From Eurosta solidaginis (taxonomy: Eukaryota > Arthropoda > Insecta > Diptera > Tephritidae): DNA of 64,000 bases. Made by a program: the position numbers and the translations under genes. The notes under the pieces were generated by a model that made no database searches, was not told where the DNA came from, and was given only the letters and a program-made list of their open reading frames with translations. Numbering within the stretch: position 1 is the first letter of the stretch; each line of letters starts with the position of its first letter. The DNA lies in NCBI RefSeq assembly GCF_040869045.1, contig NC_090321.1, positions 88,022,603 to 88,086,602 of the forward strand, read 5' to 3'. This document shows, piece after piece, positions 1 through 10,885 of the stretch.

Positions 1-1154
1 GATGCCGATGTTTGGATCAAATAGATCGCTCTCGCGAACTTTTCTGTGACGTTTTGTCCAGAGCAGGTCTGCAGAGCAGATCTTGTAGTGTTTTTGGTCT
101 CTTGGATCGCTGCAATTCGGATGTTATACCGCTGCATGAAATAAACTATCTCCGTGATCTTCCCAGTTAACCCATTATATTTTAACTGCAGAATTCTTAA
201 ATGCAGCGGGGGAGACGTCGTCACTCTGGCGGTAAGTGATAGGTGACTACGTCTGAGCTGAGGGAGGCCAGGACATAATTGCTGTTGTGGTCCTGGGACT
301 GGACGTCCCTGGGTAAGCATTTGGGTACCCGGTGTAGTTGGGTTTGCGGCCTGGCAGCATGGCGCGGTAAAACCCGTCTGGCGTTACCGTCGCTGAGACC
401 AGAACATCAAGGAAAGTGGCACCATCCAAGGCGGAGGCTTCATAGGCCAGATGTCGCAAAAATATATATTCTGTGCTGGCAAATGGTTCAAAAGGTGGTA
501 GAGACTAAGAGTCTGTTTCCCTGACCTACTGGAATGGTATTGTCGGATAGGGGTGAGAAGAAGACGGGGGCGAGGGCTGATGCTTGGCATTGCTACCGAC
601 TGTACTACGGAGATTTTAGTTATGAGTAGGAGCGGCCGTATGAGCTGGTGGCGCCGTGGGGCGCGAGTAGCAGCGGGTACTTGTTGTAGCTTGCTGAGCA
701 GTGGGGCTGCTAGAAGGTAGTGGGGGCGCTAAGGCGCAGAATACGGGTCGACTTTGGGCATCAACAGCAAGGAGTCACAAAAGATTTATAAAAGTTATGA
801 GGACGTCGGGTTTTGAGGTCTAGCCCAGAACATCCTGTCCAGTGCAACCATCCTTGCACGTGACACACTGACAAGAGTGTGACCGTCCTAAAAATATTAT
901 TTTCCGGCAAACGCAGCATACCTTTCCGGAGCAGGAGAAAATGGAAATTAAATGGGGTTACACTGAAATTACAGCCCTTGGTCGGGAAAAATCCCGAGTT
1001 GCTCCGGTACATAGAACCGGCTGCCTTGGGAAGCGTCACACAATCCAGTTTCTTTATTAAGAATGCCATATTATTCCATATTTAGATTAAAAATAAGAAT
1101 ATCTTTGGAGATAACAAAACAATATTTACCTTTGCAACGGTCGACTTCCAATTT
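1..1154 (-). mobile_element. Jockey-like LINE, copy A (left side cut by window edge)
   Basis: This is a non-LTR retrotransposon read on the minus strand. Positions 1-427 repeat 3382-3808 and positions 421-1154 repeat 7393-8125 almost base for base. Together they match copy B without its LTR insertion. The minus strand near 80-190 encodes the start of an apurinic-type endonuclease domain (LQLKYNGLTGKITEIV, then IAAIQETK). At about 1-60 the endonuclease jumps directly into the late reverse-transcriptase region, so most of EN and RT is missing. The segment 428-1154 is upstream leader or ORF1-like sequence with no intact frame. Similarity stops at 1154, which is probably the 5' end of the element. 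Copy A is not functional. Confidence 0.75.
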
Positions 1155-1217
1155 TAAAACTGCATTAAAATACAATTTTTCAAAAAAAAAGTGACTTAGC
1201 ACATTTTCACATTAAGA
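1155..1217 (-). repeat. Copy of an interspersed 'cttagcacattttcacatta' repeat
   Basis: About 60 bp matches, in inverted orientation, 11483-11570 and shares its core with 17012-17050. The core is gtgacttagcacattttcac. It directly abuts LINE copy A, so the LINE probably inserted into or beside it. The family is not recognised. Confidence 0.5.
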
Positions 1218-1304
1218 TATGGAAGTTTATATTTATCTCGATTTGCTTATACAAAGTATGTAAATCTGTTATATTCGGTGAGCTTTGCTCAGTTGAGTAT
1301 AAGT
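1218..1304 (+). mobile_element. End fragment of a DINE-1-like element
   Basis: The segment resembles the microsatellite-side end of the DINE-1-like elements elsewhere in the window: a 'tatatttatctcgat' block, a decayed 'ctgttat' block, and 'gagctttgctcagttgagtat'-type terminal sequence. Only about 90 bp remain. The final bases read gctcagttgagtata where complete copies read gctcaactgagtata, so the orientation call is tentative. Confidence 0.45.
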
Positions 1305-2090
1305 ATTGGCGCAAAGTAAAATAGGTTTTAAACTCAGTTGCAGCTTTTTGGGGAGATAGCTCATAGAAAATTATGTCGAAAAGCCGCAACTTACTTTAGA
1401 TGCTATTTTATTTTGACTATAAGTACACAATAGAAATACCTAAAATATTTGCGTGTCATATACGGTTAATTGTCGCGTCAAAATATAATGTCAAGAGTTG
1501 TTCGAAATTGAATGGGCCTTAACAATGAAATCCAACCACTTAATTAAATGCATTTGATCATTACGCACGTGATTGATTTGTCCCAATGATAAAGCACCTG
1601 TCAGTCAGGCGAGCAAGCCACAAATCAATTTTGAATAACAATAGTTAATACGCTAATAGTATTCTATTATGGGATCTACGTTTGTTGATATGTGCCTTCA
1701 TTAATTAAATAAGTGGCCTATAATTTTCAAAGTATTCCCGTACAAATTTGCGAATATAAAAAGGGTGTAAGTTGATTTAACCGCATAAAATTGACAATAA
1801 AGTTGGAAGTTTTAAATAAAATAAAAATTAAGCAATGAAAGAACCGTTTAACTTTCGGCTTCGATTTTGTGAAGTGTTCTGTTTCGCTTTAGATTCCGGA
1901 ACTAAAATACAAAATTTTAGAAAGCAAACATGACAATGTAACCTGCGAGATTCGAAAGTATTGAATTCGGGATAAAGTAACTTGGGACGATACTAGATGG
2001 GAATATGTTCTAGAAACTCAATGCAGATCAGAAAGATAAAATAACGTATGATTTAAGCCTTATTCTGATGTTAAAATAGTAAGACACTAT
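1305..2090. other. AT-rich stretch with no recognisable feature
   Basis: Unique-looking AT-rich DNA. I see no coding frame longer than about 60 codons, no clear repeat family and no RNA gene. Confidence 0.4.
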
Positions 2091-2336
2091 GGCTTTTTCT
2101 AAGTGGAATCAACCCTCGACAGTGGTTCGGCAAACGCCCCGAGTGTGTTTCTGTCATGTAACGCTTCTCAGCGTCAATTGATCTACCTATGCAGCGGAGC
2201 CGGCATAAAACATGTAGGTCCCGTTTCGCCAGTTTGCAGGGAAAATTAAGAAGTATCACGACGTAAAATGGAAGAAAAGCTCGGTCTTAAACTTCTCGGA
2301 GGTCAATCGCGCCAAGTATTTTTTGATTTATTTTAA
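2091..2336 (+). mobile_element. tRNA-derived SINE, 5'-truncated copy
   Basis: This copy matches the 3' two-thirds of the SINE family seen best at 54855-55207. It carries a 'ctcgacagtggttcggcaaa' block, 'ccgagtgtgtttctgtcatg', 'ggcataaaacatgtaggtcc', 'ggaagaaaagctcgg' and a 'caatcgcgcc' box followed by an AT tail. The tRNA-like head is absent. It is diverged from the other copies and therefore old. Confidence 0.7.
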
Positions 2337-2879
2337 AAATGCCCCTGTTTTTCTAGCAGCGGCAAGATACCCAGTTCAACAGGCACTATCTCATGGCCCT
2401 ATTATCAAGCCTACTACCAAGCCTCTTTGGTGGATATTTCTCAATGGATTTTTGTTTACAGTTTAGGGGGTGTTGCGAAAAAGTATACCCCAAAGTCTGC
2501 TGTGTATGGCGGGAGGCCCTTACTGTAAGGGTAAGGGTGGGATATTTCTCAAGGTCCTTAGCTTGCCACATGTGACAGGACGCCAATTCCAATAACGTGC
2601 CAATGTTAAAAGGGCATATCGTCGCTGCGCTCACAAAAATAGTTATGTGTTTTTGAGTAACTTTTCAGGAGATCAAAAAAACTTATTTCTGGTGTCCATT
2701 TGCAAAATTTTGCAAATATCGTATTTTTTGAATACATTATGAAAAGTATGTTATTGATTTGTGAAGGAAAAAATAATGTTTTTTAACCCATTACGACGTG
2801 ATAAATATTTGCGCCGTTTTATAGCACATAGGTGTTTTCAAACATGCTTCAAATTTGTTTTTGGCGGTGGGGAAATGTA
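2337..2879. other. No clear feature; possible decayed LINE 3' flank
   Basis: This stretch is AT-rich in part and lies just beyond the last recognisable codons of LINE copy B. A 60- to 80-codon open frame on each strand at about 2390-2630 overlaps in antisense and has no recognisable motif, so I do not call a gene. Confidence 0.35.
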
Positions 2880-3049
2880 CGCAATTTTTGCCGTATTTCC
2901 TCATAATGTTTACGAAGATGATCCGTTAAGCCCCTGGGAAGTGTAGCTTCATCAATCAGATGTCTGTTGGGATGTTCAGGTTTCTGGGTATTCAACAGAA
3001 ACTGTTTGTTTAGCATTTCATTGCTCTCCCTAATGGGGAGTACTCTCGC

Positions 3050-3352
3050 CTAATTATGTAGGTGGTGTTCTGGGGACATAAGAAGACAGCCCGTAGCGGT
3101 TCTGAGGGCAGTATTTTGGCAGGCCTGTATTTTCTTCCAGTGTTTAACCCTTAGGCTTGGCGACCATATCGGGGACGCGTAGCATGCAATCGGCTGGCCA
3201 ATTGCTTTGTAAGTAGTAATGAGCGTTTCTTTGTCTTTAACCCAAGTGCTGTCGGCAATAGATTTGCGGATTTTATTACGGCTCTGGATTTTCGGTACAA
3301 TTGCGGTTGCATGCTCTCCAAAATTTAGATCCTGATCGAACGTCACACCCAA
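3050..3352 (-). pseudogene. LINE reverse transcriptase C-terminal remnant
   Basis: About 100 codons remain from the region after the RT catalytic domain. They begin at GVTFDQDLNFGEHA and include WVKDKETLITTYKAIG and CQNTALRTATGC, which are conserved blocks just downstream of the polymerase motifs in jockey-group LINEs. The N-terminal part, including the catalytic YxDD box, has been deleted. Further family blocks continue beyond the stop in another frame, down to about 2880. It cannot encode an active polymerase. Confidence 0.75.
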
Positions 3353-3702
3353 GATTTTAGGGTGTAAGACAGTCGGTAACGTGATGCCGATGTTTGGATC
3401 AAATAGATCGCTCTCGCGAACTTTTCTGTGACGTTTTGTCCAGAGCAGGTCTGCAGAGCAGATCTTGTAGTGTTTTTGGTCTCTTGGATCGCTGCAATTC
3501 GGATGTTATACCGCTGCATGAAATAAACTATCTCCGTGATCTTCCCAGTTAACCCATTATATTTTAACTGCAGAATTCTTAAATGCAGCGGGGGAGACGT
3601 CGTCACTCTGGCGGTAAGTGATAGGTGACTACGTCTGAGCTGAGGGAGGCCAGGACATAATTGCTGTTGTGGTCCTGGGACTGGACGTCCCTGGGTAAGC
3701 AT
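3343..3702 (-). pseudogene. LINE endonuclease N-terminal remnant fused by deletion
   Basis: The frame holds a proline-rich leader followed by the first 50 or so residues of an EEP-type endonuclease. The landmarks are LQLKYNGLTGKITEIV, then NIRIAAIQETK, whose glutamate is the metal-binding residue of this fold, then CSGQNV. Right after CSGQNVTEKF the frame leaves the family and runs into out-of-frame RT sequence, so the remaining catalytic Asp/His residues of the nuclease are missing. The identical join exists in copy A at positions 1-60. Confidence 0.7.
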
Positions 3703-3808
3703 TTGGGTACCCGGTGTAGTTGGGTTTGCGGCCTGGCAGCATGGCGCGGTAAAACCCGTCTGGCGTTACCGTCGCTGAGACCAGAACATCAAGGAAAGTG
3801 GCACCATC

Positions 3809-4017
3809 TATATCAACATTCAAGTTGATATTTTAAAAAACTCTTTTATTTTGGTTTGCAATAAAAAATTTATTTTTGTTTATTTTTGAGTTTAGATATT
3901 TTCCAACTAATTAGAATTTTCTTTTTTTGAAGTTATTCAAAATTTTAAGTTAACACGAAAACTCAATTAAAATTATTTTAAAAATTAAAGTAAAGAGTAC
4001 AAAGTAGTTAACACTAT
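3809..4017 (-). repeat. 3' LTR of the gypsy-type element
   Basis: This 209-bp LTR matches 7185-7392 except for a few substitutions and small indels near position 3850-3860. On the minus strand it starts atagtgttaacta and ends gttgatata. It lies directly downstream of the polypurine tract. Confidence 0.8.
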
Positions 4018-4057
4018 ATTTACTCCCCCTCCAAGAAAATTTGAAACAAACAAATTA

Positions 4058-6766
4058 TTAATTAATATTAAATGTAACCTTTTTTTGTTTTTTGTTGTTT
4101 AATGTATTTGTGTTTAAATTAGTGTTAATAAGTATGTTTGCTGGTTTAAGTAAATCAATTGAAATATTTTTAATAGTATTATTGTATTGAATTGTAAATG
4201 TTTTATGTTTCTTAGATATAACTTTAAAAGGTCCTTCATAAGGTGATTCTAAATTAGATTTACGAAGAACTTTAACAAAAACATACTCACAATTTTCTAA
4301 TTGTTTAGGAACGAAAACATTTTCTTTGTTATGATGAAAAACTTTAGAACGAACAAGTGAAAAATATTCTCTTATTTTATGAAGAGCGTCATTAGAAAAA
4401 TCATGTTCTTTATTACTATTTGAAATAATTAATTCACCAGGTATTCTAAGTGTTTGGCCATAAACAAGTTCAGCAGATGAACATTTTAAATCTTCTTTAA
4501 TAGAAGTTCGTAAACCAAGTAGAATGAATGGTAAAATGTCAGACCAATGAACTGAGTCGTTTGATGCTATAATTGCTGCTTTTAAAGTTCGATGAAATCT
4601 CTCTATCATGCCATTTGCTTGGGGATGGTAAGGAGATGTATGAATTTTATGAGAACCTAAAAGTTTAGTTAATTCTGTAAAAAATTTTGAGGTGAATTGT
4701 GAACCTTGATCTACTGTAATATTTAATGGTATACCAAATCGTGGTATATAATTTTGAATAAAAGTTTTTACTATAGTATTTGTTGAAATATCTTTAAGCG
4801 GATAAGCTTCAGGCCAACGTGAAAATCTATCAATAATTGTTAAAATATAACAATTTCCATTTGAAACTGGAAGAGGTCCAACAATATCCATATGAATATG
4901 TTCAAAACGGCCTGATGGTATTTGAATTTTTGGGATAGGAGATTTAGTATGTCTTGAAATTTTAGATTTTTGACAATTGATGCAAGATGAAGTCCAATCA
5001 TTAATTTCTTTACGCATGTTAGGCCAATAATATTTATTTTGAATTAATTTTCTAGTTGTTCTTATACTTGGATGAGATAATGAGTGAATTTTGTCAAATA
5101 TAATTCTTCTCATAGAATGTGGAACATAAGGTCGAAAAGGTTGTAGAGAATCATCACACCATATGTTTAAATTAATAATTGGAATATGAATTTCTTTTAA
5201 ATTATTTTTAGAATTTGGATCAGAAATGGTTTTTTGTAAAAATGTATCAGTTTGCTGTTCTTTATATAAAGTTTCTAAATTTATATCTTGAGTTGAAATT
5301 GCATTTATTTCTGGAATACGGGAAAGTGTGTCGGCAACTATGTTGTCTTTTCCACGTATATATTGAATATCATTTGTAAATTGAGCAATATATTCAAGAT
5401 GACGTAGTTGACGAGGAGATCTATCTACTTTAGAATTTAGAACATGAATTAAAGGTTTATGATCAGTATAAATTGTAAAAGTTCTACCTTCAAGAAAATG
5501 TTTAAAATGTTTAATTGAATTATAAATTGCCAAAAGTTCACGATCAAATGTTGAATATTTAGTTTCTGTTGTAGTTAATTTTCTTGAAAAATAAGCTAAG
5601 GGTTCTAGTATATTATTGCTAGTTTGTTGAAGAACTGCTTCAATAGCAACATTTGATGCATCTACTGCTAATGATAAAGTACCATTTTTGTCGAAATGTG
5701 TAAGTAAAGTATTTTTAGCAAAAAGTTTTTTAACATTTTCGAAAGCTGTTGTGGTTTCATTTGTCCAATTTAATTGTTTAAGTTTGTTTTTAATTGCATG
5801 TGTTAACATTTCATGCAGAGGACTAAGTTCTGTTGCTAACATTTTAATATATCTGTGATAGTAATTTATCATACCTAAAAATTTTTGTAATTTATTTATA
5901 GAAATTGGTTTTTCAAAATTTGTTATGATTTCAATTCTATCGAAAGATGGTTTAATACCTTCGCCTGAAATTTCGTAACTTAAAAAATTTAATTTATTTA
6001 CACCGAGAGTACATTTTGAAGGTTTGATATTTAAATTATATTCTTCAAGTCTTTTGAAAACTGATTTTAAATGATTTATATGTTGATCTTCAGTATCACT
6101 GGCAATAAGAATGTCATCAATGTATGTAAATACAAAATCGAAATCAGAAAATACTTCATTAATAAAGCGTTGGAAAGTTTGAGCACTGTTTCGTAAACCG
6201 AAAGGCATTCTTACGAATTCAAACATTCCAAAAGGGGTAGTTATTGCAGTTTTATGAATGTCTTCTTCTGCCATTGGAATTTGGTGGTAAGCACGCACAA
6301 GATCAATTTTGGAAAAAAATTGTTTGTTTTTTAAATCAATTGTTAAATCGTGAATATGTGGTAAAGGATACCGATCTGGTGTAGTAATAAAATTAAGTCT
6401 TCGATAGTCTCCGCAAGGTCTCCAATCATTTGGTTCTTTTTTAGGAACGAGATGAAGTGGAGATGCAATAGGAGAATTTGAGGGTCTGCATATACCCGTT
6501 TTAACTAAAAATTCAAATTCAGCTTTAGCAATTTTAAGTTTAATTGGATCAAGACGTCTGGGTTTCGAAAATGGTAAAATACCTTTTGTTTCTATCCTGT
6601 GAACCGTATGGTGTTTAACTTTTTTAGTATAATCTGGTTCACAGGTAATAGATGGAAATTCATTAAGTAATTTTGAAAATTTATTTTCGACAATAGGAAT
6701 TTTGAGTGAGAAAATATCAGAAAATCCAGAAGATCCAGTAACTTTAATTTTTGTAGTAGAATCCAT
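4058..6766 (-). CDS. pol: Gypsy-type Pol: RT, RNase H and integrase (protease incomplete)
   Basis: This is an uninterrupted 902-codon frame. Reverse transcriptase occupies about residues 60-270, with the first catalytic Asp in [11 protein letters not shown] (155) and the YIDD box at 215-218. RNase H covers about 360-480, with VDAS (369), a Glu in RELLAIY (410) and TDHKPL (435). Integrase covers about 545-770, with an H-H-C-C zinc finger (H561, H565, C595, C598) and a D,D-35-E triad at D627, D686 and E722. The tail has no chromodomain. The annotated ATG is only the first Met. The frame continues upstream to about 6913 through the second half of a retropepsin ([14 protein letters not shown]) and then meets a TGA. 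The protease catalytic Asp and gag are absent. The usual Gly in the RNase H 'VAIGAVL' block is Glu. Confidence 0.85.
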   Translation of the reverse strand: MDSTTKIKVTGSSGFSDIFSLKIPIVENKFSKLLNEFPSITCEPDYTKKVKHHTVHRIETKGILPFSKPRRLDPIKLKIAKAEFEFLVKTGICRPSNSPIASPLHLVPKKEPNDWRPCGDYRRLNFITTPDRYPLPHIHDLTIDLKNKQFFSKIDLVRAYHQIPMAEEDIHKTAITTPFGMFEFVRMPFGLRNSAQTFQRFINEVFSDFDFVFTYIDDILIASDTEDQHINHLKSVFKRLEEYNLNIKPSKCTLGVNKLNFLSYEISGEGIKPSFDRIEIITNFEKPISINKLQKFLGMINYYHRYIKMLATELSPLHEMLTHAIKNKLKQLNWTNETTTAFENVKKLFAKNTLLTHFDKNGTLSLAVDASNVAIEAVLQQTSNNILEPLAYFSRKLTTTETKYSTFDRELLAIYNSIKHFKHFLEGRTFTIYTDHKPLIHVLNSKVDRSPRQLRHLEYIAQFTNDIQYIRGKDNIVADTLSRIPEINAISTQDINLETLYKEQQTDTFLQKTISDPNSKNNLKEIHIPIINLNIWCDDSLQPFRPYVPHSMRRIIFDKIHSLSHPSIRTTRKLIQNKYYWPNMRKEINDWTSSCINCQKSKISRHTKSPIPKIQIPSGRFEHIHMDIVGPLPVSNGNCYILTIIDRFSRWPEAYPLKDISTNTIVKTFIQNYIPRFGIPLNITVDQGSQFTSKFFTELTKLLGSHKIHTSPYHPQANGMIERFHRTLKAAIIASNDSVHWSDILPFILLGLRTSIKEDLKCSSAELVYGQTLRIPGELIISNSNKEHDFSNDALHKIREYFSLVRSKVFHHNKENVFVPKQLENCEYVFVKVLRKSNLESPYEGPFKVISKKHKTFTIQYNNTIKNISIDLLKPANILINTNLNTNTLNNKKQKKVTFNIN

Positions 6767-7184
6767 TATTTCTTTATTTTTAATATTGACAATAATTCCG
6801 AATTTTTCTAAAAAGTTTGCTCCTAAAATTGGTGTATCAATATTCGCAATAATGAATGGAAATTCAAAATCTCTTCTTAAACCTAAATCAATTTTAAAGT
6901 AACTACTCCGTCATATTTACAACGATTTAAATAGTTGTGCGAAACAGACTAAACGAACAGCCATCAGTTTGTTTACTTAAAATCCAATTTGGAGATACAT
7001 TCGCCATCAATATAGTTTATATAAAACTATTTATTTTCAATAATTTATTTAAACTTTATTTACTTTAAAAGATATTTTTGATGACTAAAATATTTTCATT
7101 TTTTTGATAATAAAAAAATAACTAATATAATAAGAATAAATTTAAAATATAACAAGTATATTTGTTATAAGTAGATAACTCTAA

Positions 7185-7392
7185 TATATCAACATTCAAG
7201 TTGATATTTTAAAAATCTTTTATTTTGATTTTAAGTATAAAAATTTATTTTTGTTTATTTTTGAGTTTAGATATTTTCCAACTAATTAGAATTTTCTTTT
7301 TTTGAAGTTATTCAAAATTTTAAGTTAACACGAAAACTCAATTAAAATTATTTTAAAAATTAAAGTAAAGAGTACAAAGTAGTTAACACTAT
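7185..7392 (-). repeat. 5' LTR of the gypsy-type element
   Basis: This is the partner of 3809-4017 and would act as promoter and first-strand start for minus-strand transcription. The accat target copy follows at 7393-7397. The adjacent internal sequence (6914-7184) is very AT-rich and shows no TGG-starting primer-binding site. Confidence 0.8.
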
Positions 7393-8473
7393 ACCATTCA
7401 AGGCGGAGGCTTCATAGGCCAGATGTCGCAAAAATATATATTCTGTGCTGGCAAATGGTTCAAAAGGTGGTAGAGACTAAGAGTCTGTTTCCCTGACCTA
7501 CTGGAATGGTATTGTCGGATAGGGGTGAGAAGAAGACGGGGGCGAGGGCTGATGCTTGGCATTGCTACCGACTGTACTACGGAGATTTTAGTTATGAGTA
7601 GGAGCGGCCGTATGAGCTGGTGGCGCCGTGGGGCGCGAGTAGCAGCGGGTACTTGTTGTAGCTTGCTGAGCAGTGGGGCTGCTAGAAGGTAGTGGGGGCG
7701 CTAAGGCGCAGAATACGGGTCGACTTTGGGCATCAACAGCAAGGAGTCACAAAAGATTTATAAAAGTTATGAGGACGTCGGGTTTTGAGGTCTAGCCCAG
7801 AACATCCTGTCCAGTGCAACCATCCTTGCACGTGACACACTGACAAGAGTGTGACCGTCCTAAAAATATTATTTTCCGGCAAACGCAGCATACCTTTCCG
7901 GAGCAGGAGAAAATGGAAATTAAATGGGGTTACACTGAAATTACAGCCCTTGGTCGGGAAAAATCCCGAGTTGCTCCGGTACATAGAACCGGCTGCCTTG
8001 GGAAGCGTCACACAATCCAGTTTCTTTATTAAGAATGCCATATTATTCCATATTTAGATTAAAAATAAGAATATCTTTGGAGATAACAAAACAATATTTA
8101 CCTTTGCAACGGTCGACTTCCAATTGCATCCGAGCAAATAAACTTGTAAAACCTATGTAGTATATACAGTATGTATTTGTGTATGTACAGTGGCCCACAG
8201 CTTATTTCGTGCAGCTACAGAACAAAACTGTAGAGCTATAAAGAGAGGAAGCTAGTGACGGTGTCAAAAAAATTCATATGCACACTTTTAATAAAAATAG
8301 GCTTCTATTTGAACAAATACTTAGTTTTCATGTGTTTACGCGTTTGTGCTAATTATTTAACAAAAACTAAAATTATCTCAAAAACTAAGCTCACAGCTTA
8401 TTTCGTGCACTGCGCCCTGCCTTAGAAAAACTACTTTTTGTTTAGTTTAGTACCTCGTATGGCCACCTTTTTG

Positions 8474-8674
8474 TTAAATAACATCTTCAAGATGATTTTC
8501 CATAGATGCAATTAGATTTTGGGCGGATTCGGGTGGTACTTTATGCCTTTCTTCGACAAGAGTAGTTTTTAAATAGCTAATCTTACTAATCTGCCTTTCC
8601 CTTGTAGCCGATTCCAAAATTGACCACAAATTTTCAATGGAATTTAAGGCGAGAGGTTGTGGAAGTGGATTCAT
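8474..8674 (-). pseudogene. Tc1 transposase C-terminal fragment, left arm
   Basis: A 66-codon frame ends at the natural stop of the transposase. It contains ALNSIENLWSILE, the block that carries the third catalytic residue (Glu) of the Tc1 DDE domain, and then a helical tail ending NHLEDVI. The rest of the catalytic domain continues upstream in broken frames to about 8960 and includes a block matching the right arm. The helix-turn-helix N-terminus is absent. Confidence 0.75.
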
Positions 8675-9348
8675 GAGGTGTGGACAGTTCCATATTACCC
8701 ATGCCTGCGCAATACCGGCACAATCCTGGATATGTGTTAAAGGTATTTGTCGTGATTATTGCGAAATCGATCACGTACACCTAAATTAGGGACAATTTGC
8801 AACAAATTGTCTTCTCGTAAGGTTAAATAAAAATTTTTGTCCATTGTACCATCAAAGAAAGTTATTTTGCGAACTCCAGAGGCAGCCAAGTAGGTCCAAA
8901 CCCTTCACACTTATGGCATGGCGGTGGAATACCATACAGTTGCCTGTAATTTTTTATTTTTGAGCTCTGAAATTGGTTTTTGAGCTCTGTCTGTATTTGC
9001 TTTACACCTCACTTTAATCATGCCATATAAGCCAAATATATAAGCGGTGTTAAGCAATTTAAGAGCGCAAAAATAAAATTTTGAAGGCAAACTGTAAAGT
9101 ATGGCGGTGGAAGTGTGATGGGTTTAGGCCTACTTGGCTGCCTCTGGAGTTGGCAAAATAACTTTCTTTGATGGTACAATGGACAAAAATTTTTATTTAA
9201 CCTTACGAGAAGACAATTTGTTGCAAATTGTCCCTAATTGAGGTGTACGTGATCGATTTCGCAATAACCACGACAAATACCTTTAACACATATCCAGCAA
9301 TGTGCCGGTATTGCGCAGGCATGGGTAATACGGAACTGTCCACACCTC

Positions 9349-9549
9349 ATGAATCCATTTCCACAATATCCCGCCTTAAATGTCATTGAAAATTTGTGGT
9401 CAATTTTGGAATCGGCTACACGGCAAACACAGATTAGTAAGATTAGCGATTTAAAAACTACTCTTGTCGAAGAAAGGCATAAGGTGCCACAAGAAGCCGC
9501 TCAAAAACTAATTGCATCTATGGAAAATCATCTTGAAGATGTTATTTAA
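9349..9549 (+). pseudogene. Tc1 transposase C-terminal fragment, right arm
   Basis: This is the inverted partner of the left-arm fragment, with ALNVIENLWSILE and the same NHLEDVI end. Upstream on the plus strand, about 9100-9345, translated blocks YLAASGVGKITFFDGTMD and GVRDRF are readable with interrupting stops and a frameshift. They correspond to the middle of a Tc1 transposase. It differs from the left arm at several codons, so the two arms have been diverging independently. Confidence 0.75.
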
Positions 9550-9837
9550 CAAAAAGGTGGCCATACGTAGTACTAAACTAAACAAAAAGTAGTTTTTTCT
9601 AAGGCAGGGCGCATTGCACGAAATAAGCTGTGACCTTAGTTTTTGAGATAATTTTAGTTTCTATTAAATAATTAGCACAAACGTGTAAACACTTGAAAAT
9701 TAAGTATTTGTTCAAATAGAAGCCTATTTTTATTAAATCTGTGCATTTGAATTTTTTGACACCGTCACTAGTTTATTTTCTTTATATCTCTACAATTTTG
9801 TTCTGTAGCTGCACGAAATAAGATGTGAGCCACTGTA

Positions 9838-10425
9838 TATAGATGGTTCGTAATTTTTTTTTTTTACATTATACATTTTACATCAAAGCACTTTCGCCAG
9901 CAATTAAAAACAGTTATAAGCAAGTAAGTACACAACCGTTTTTCAGAGTACTTCTAGTACTGCGAGCACATAGCTGTTTTCGATCACTGCTACGCCAAAA
10001 GAGATATAAAAAAACGGCATACATATGTAGAAGTGTGGGCTCTGTATAGTGACTATAAAATATGCAATAAAAAAAATTGAACCACCAACACATAACTGTT
10101 TTCGTTGGCGCAGCGACAATATATTATGTATATACGGGGTTCGCGCCTGCTACAACAGGTATAACAGACTGACCTGCAGAATCTCAGGTGCTCTTACGGA
10201 AACTTGGCTGTAAAAAATAAAAAAGTAAAAGCGTCAATCAAGGGCAAAAAAGTTAAATTTTACCTAAGAAAATTTAATAGATGTCAATCGATAGCCGCAT
10301 ATTTTGTCATCTACGACACAAAATATTGGTCCAGTTAGTTGGCTAGCATAGAAGATATTTGCGATTGATCAAATATTGTCCATAATATTGACAAGTCCTT
10401 TCTCGACAAACAAAAATCACGATGT
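9838..10425. other. No clear feature
   Basis: AT-rich sequence. A short motif of the type 'catarctgttttcg' occurs twice, near 9970 and 10090, followed each time by a related 'gctacgcc' or 'ggcgcagcg' block. The meaning is unknown. No supported gene or transposon boundary. Confidence 0.35.
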
Positions 10426-10885
10426 ATATACTGATCATACCTGTCCTGATGTATGACCCAGAATCTTGGATGGAGTCGAGAATAGATGAGATGGCTCTTG
10501 GATTGTTCGAGACAAAATTTCTCCGGAAGATTTATGATCCTGTCCGTGATCGACGGCAAGTCTCAAAGGAGGTATCATAGTGAGCTGCTTAAGCTTAACG
10601 CAGATGTGAAGGTTTTGCAGCATATAAAAGCCCGAAGACTTCACTGGCTAGGTCATGTTATGCGAATGTAGGAATATGCTCCGACCAAAAAAGTATTTCA
10701 GCAACACCGCAGTTTGAAAGCAGAGACAGTTGGAGACCTTCGCTGAGTTGGGGGAGGCACGTGGAGGAAGACTTGACCTCCCTTGGTGCTTCTAATTTTC
10801 GTCAGTTATCGCGAAACAGGGATAGCTGTCGTGACTTGTTGCCAAGCGGCCAAAACGCTAGGCGGTTAAGCGCTAATTAATGATG
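10426..10885 (+). pseudogene. LINE 3' end (same family as 43695-45134), diverged
   Basis: Translated blocks match the C-terminal tail of the LINE at 43695-45134. LIIPVLMYDPESW corresponds to LIVPVLLYGAEAW there. FETKFLRKIYDPVRDRRQ, RRLHWLGHVMRM and a final cggttaagcgctaatt 3' end also match. Frames are interrupted by stops and small indels. The insertion is 5'-truncated and old, with a degraded simple-repeat tail near 10880. Confidence 0.7.

Larger units (their letters stand above)
3809..7392 (-). mobile_element. Ty3/gypsy-type LTR retrotransposon, gag-deleted
   Basis: The element is about 3.58 kb, on the minus strand, and inserted in LINE copy B. The same 5-bp sequence, accat, lies at 3803-3807 and 7393-7397. 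Copy A has it once at 421-425, which gives the empty site and confirms a target duplication (perhaps 6 bp with one change). Near-identical LTRs bound it at 3809-4017 and 7185-7392. A polypurine tract (ggaggggga on the minus strand, about 4023-4033) precedes the 3' LTR. I see no convincing primer-binding site beside the 5' LTR. Only about 290 bp separate that LTR from mid-protease, so gag and the protease N-terminus are gone. It could move only with proteins supplied in trans. Confidence 0.85.
2880..8125 (-). mobile_element. Jockey-like LINE, copy B (interrupted by LTR element)
   Basis: This LINE runs from its 5' end at about 8125 down to about 2880 on the minus strand, with the LTR element at 3809-7392 inserted in it. 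Coding remnants read in order. First is an endonuclease start near 3470-3580 (NGLTGKITEIV, IAAIQETK). Then, after a deletion junction near 3410, comes the late RT/C-terminal region at 3050-3381 (PKILGVTFD, TYKAIGQPIACYASPIWSP, ALRTATGC). Finally the FLLNTQKPEHPNRHLID and HLRKHYEEIRQ blocks lie at about 2890-3040 in shifted frames. These blocks are typical of the insect BS/jockey group. The RT catalytic core is missing. The same deletion junction is present in copy A. Confidence 0.75.
8188..9835. mobile_element. Tc1-type transposon turned into a giant palindrome
   Basis: TA dinucleotides flank both ends (8186-8187 and 9836-9837) and the ends are inverted (cagtggcccacagctt and its partner). Each end carries two copies of a 'cacagcttatttcgtgca' motif about 200 bp apart, the IR/DR layout of Tc1-like elements. 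The two halves, about 8188-8965 and 9055-9835, are inverted copies of each other around a loop of roughly 90 bp. Each arm ends in the same C-terminal transposase segment facing outward, and neither contains the N-terminal half. Confidence 0.8.

Noticed and set aside
761..1069. 102-codon minus-strand frame, repeated at 7733-8041
   Set aside because: It lies in the leader of a LINE and is duplicated only because the LINE is. It overlaps a 68-codon antisense frame and has no known motif.
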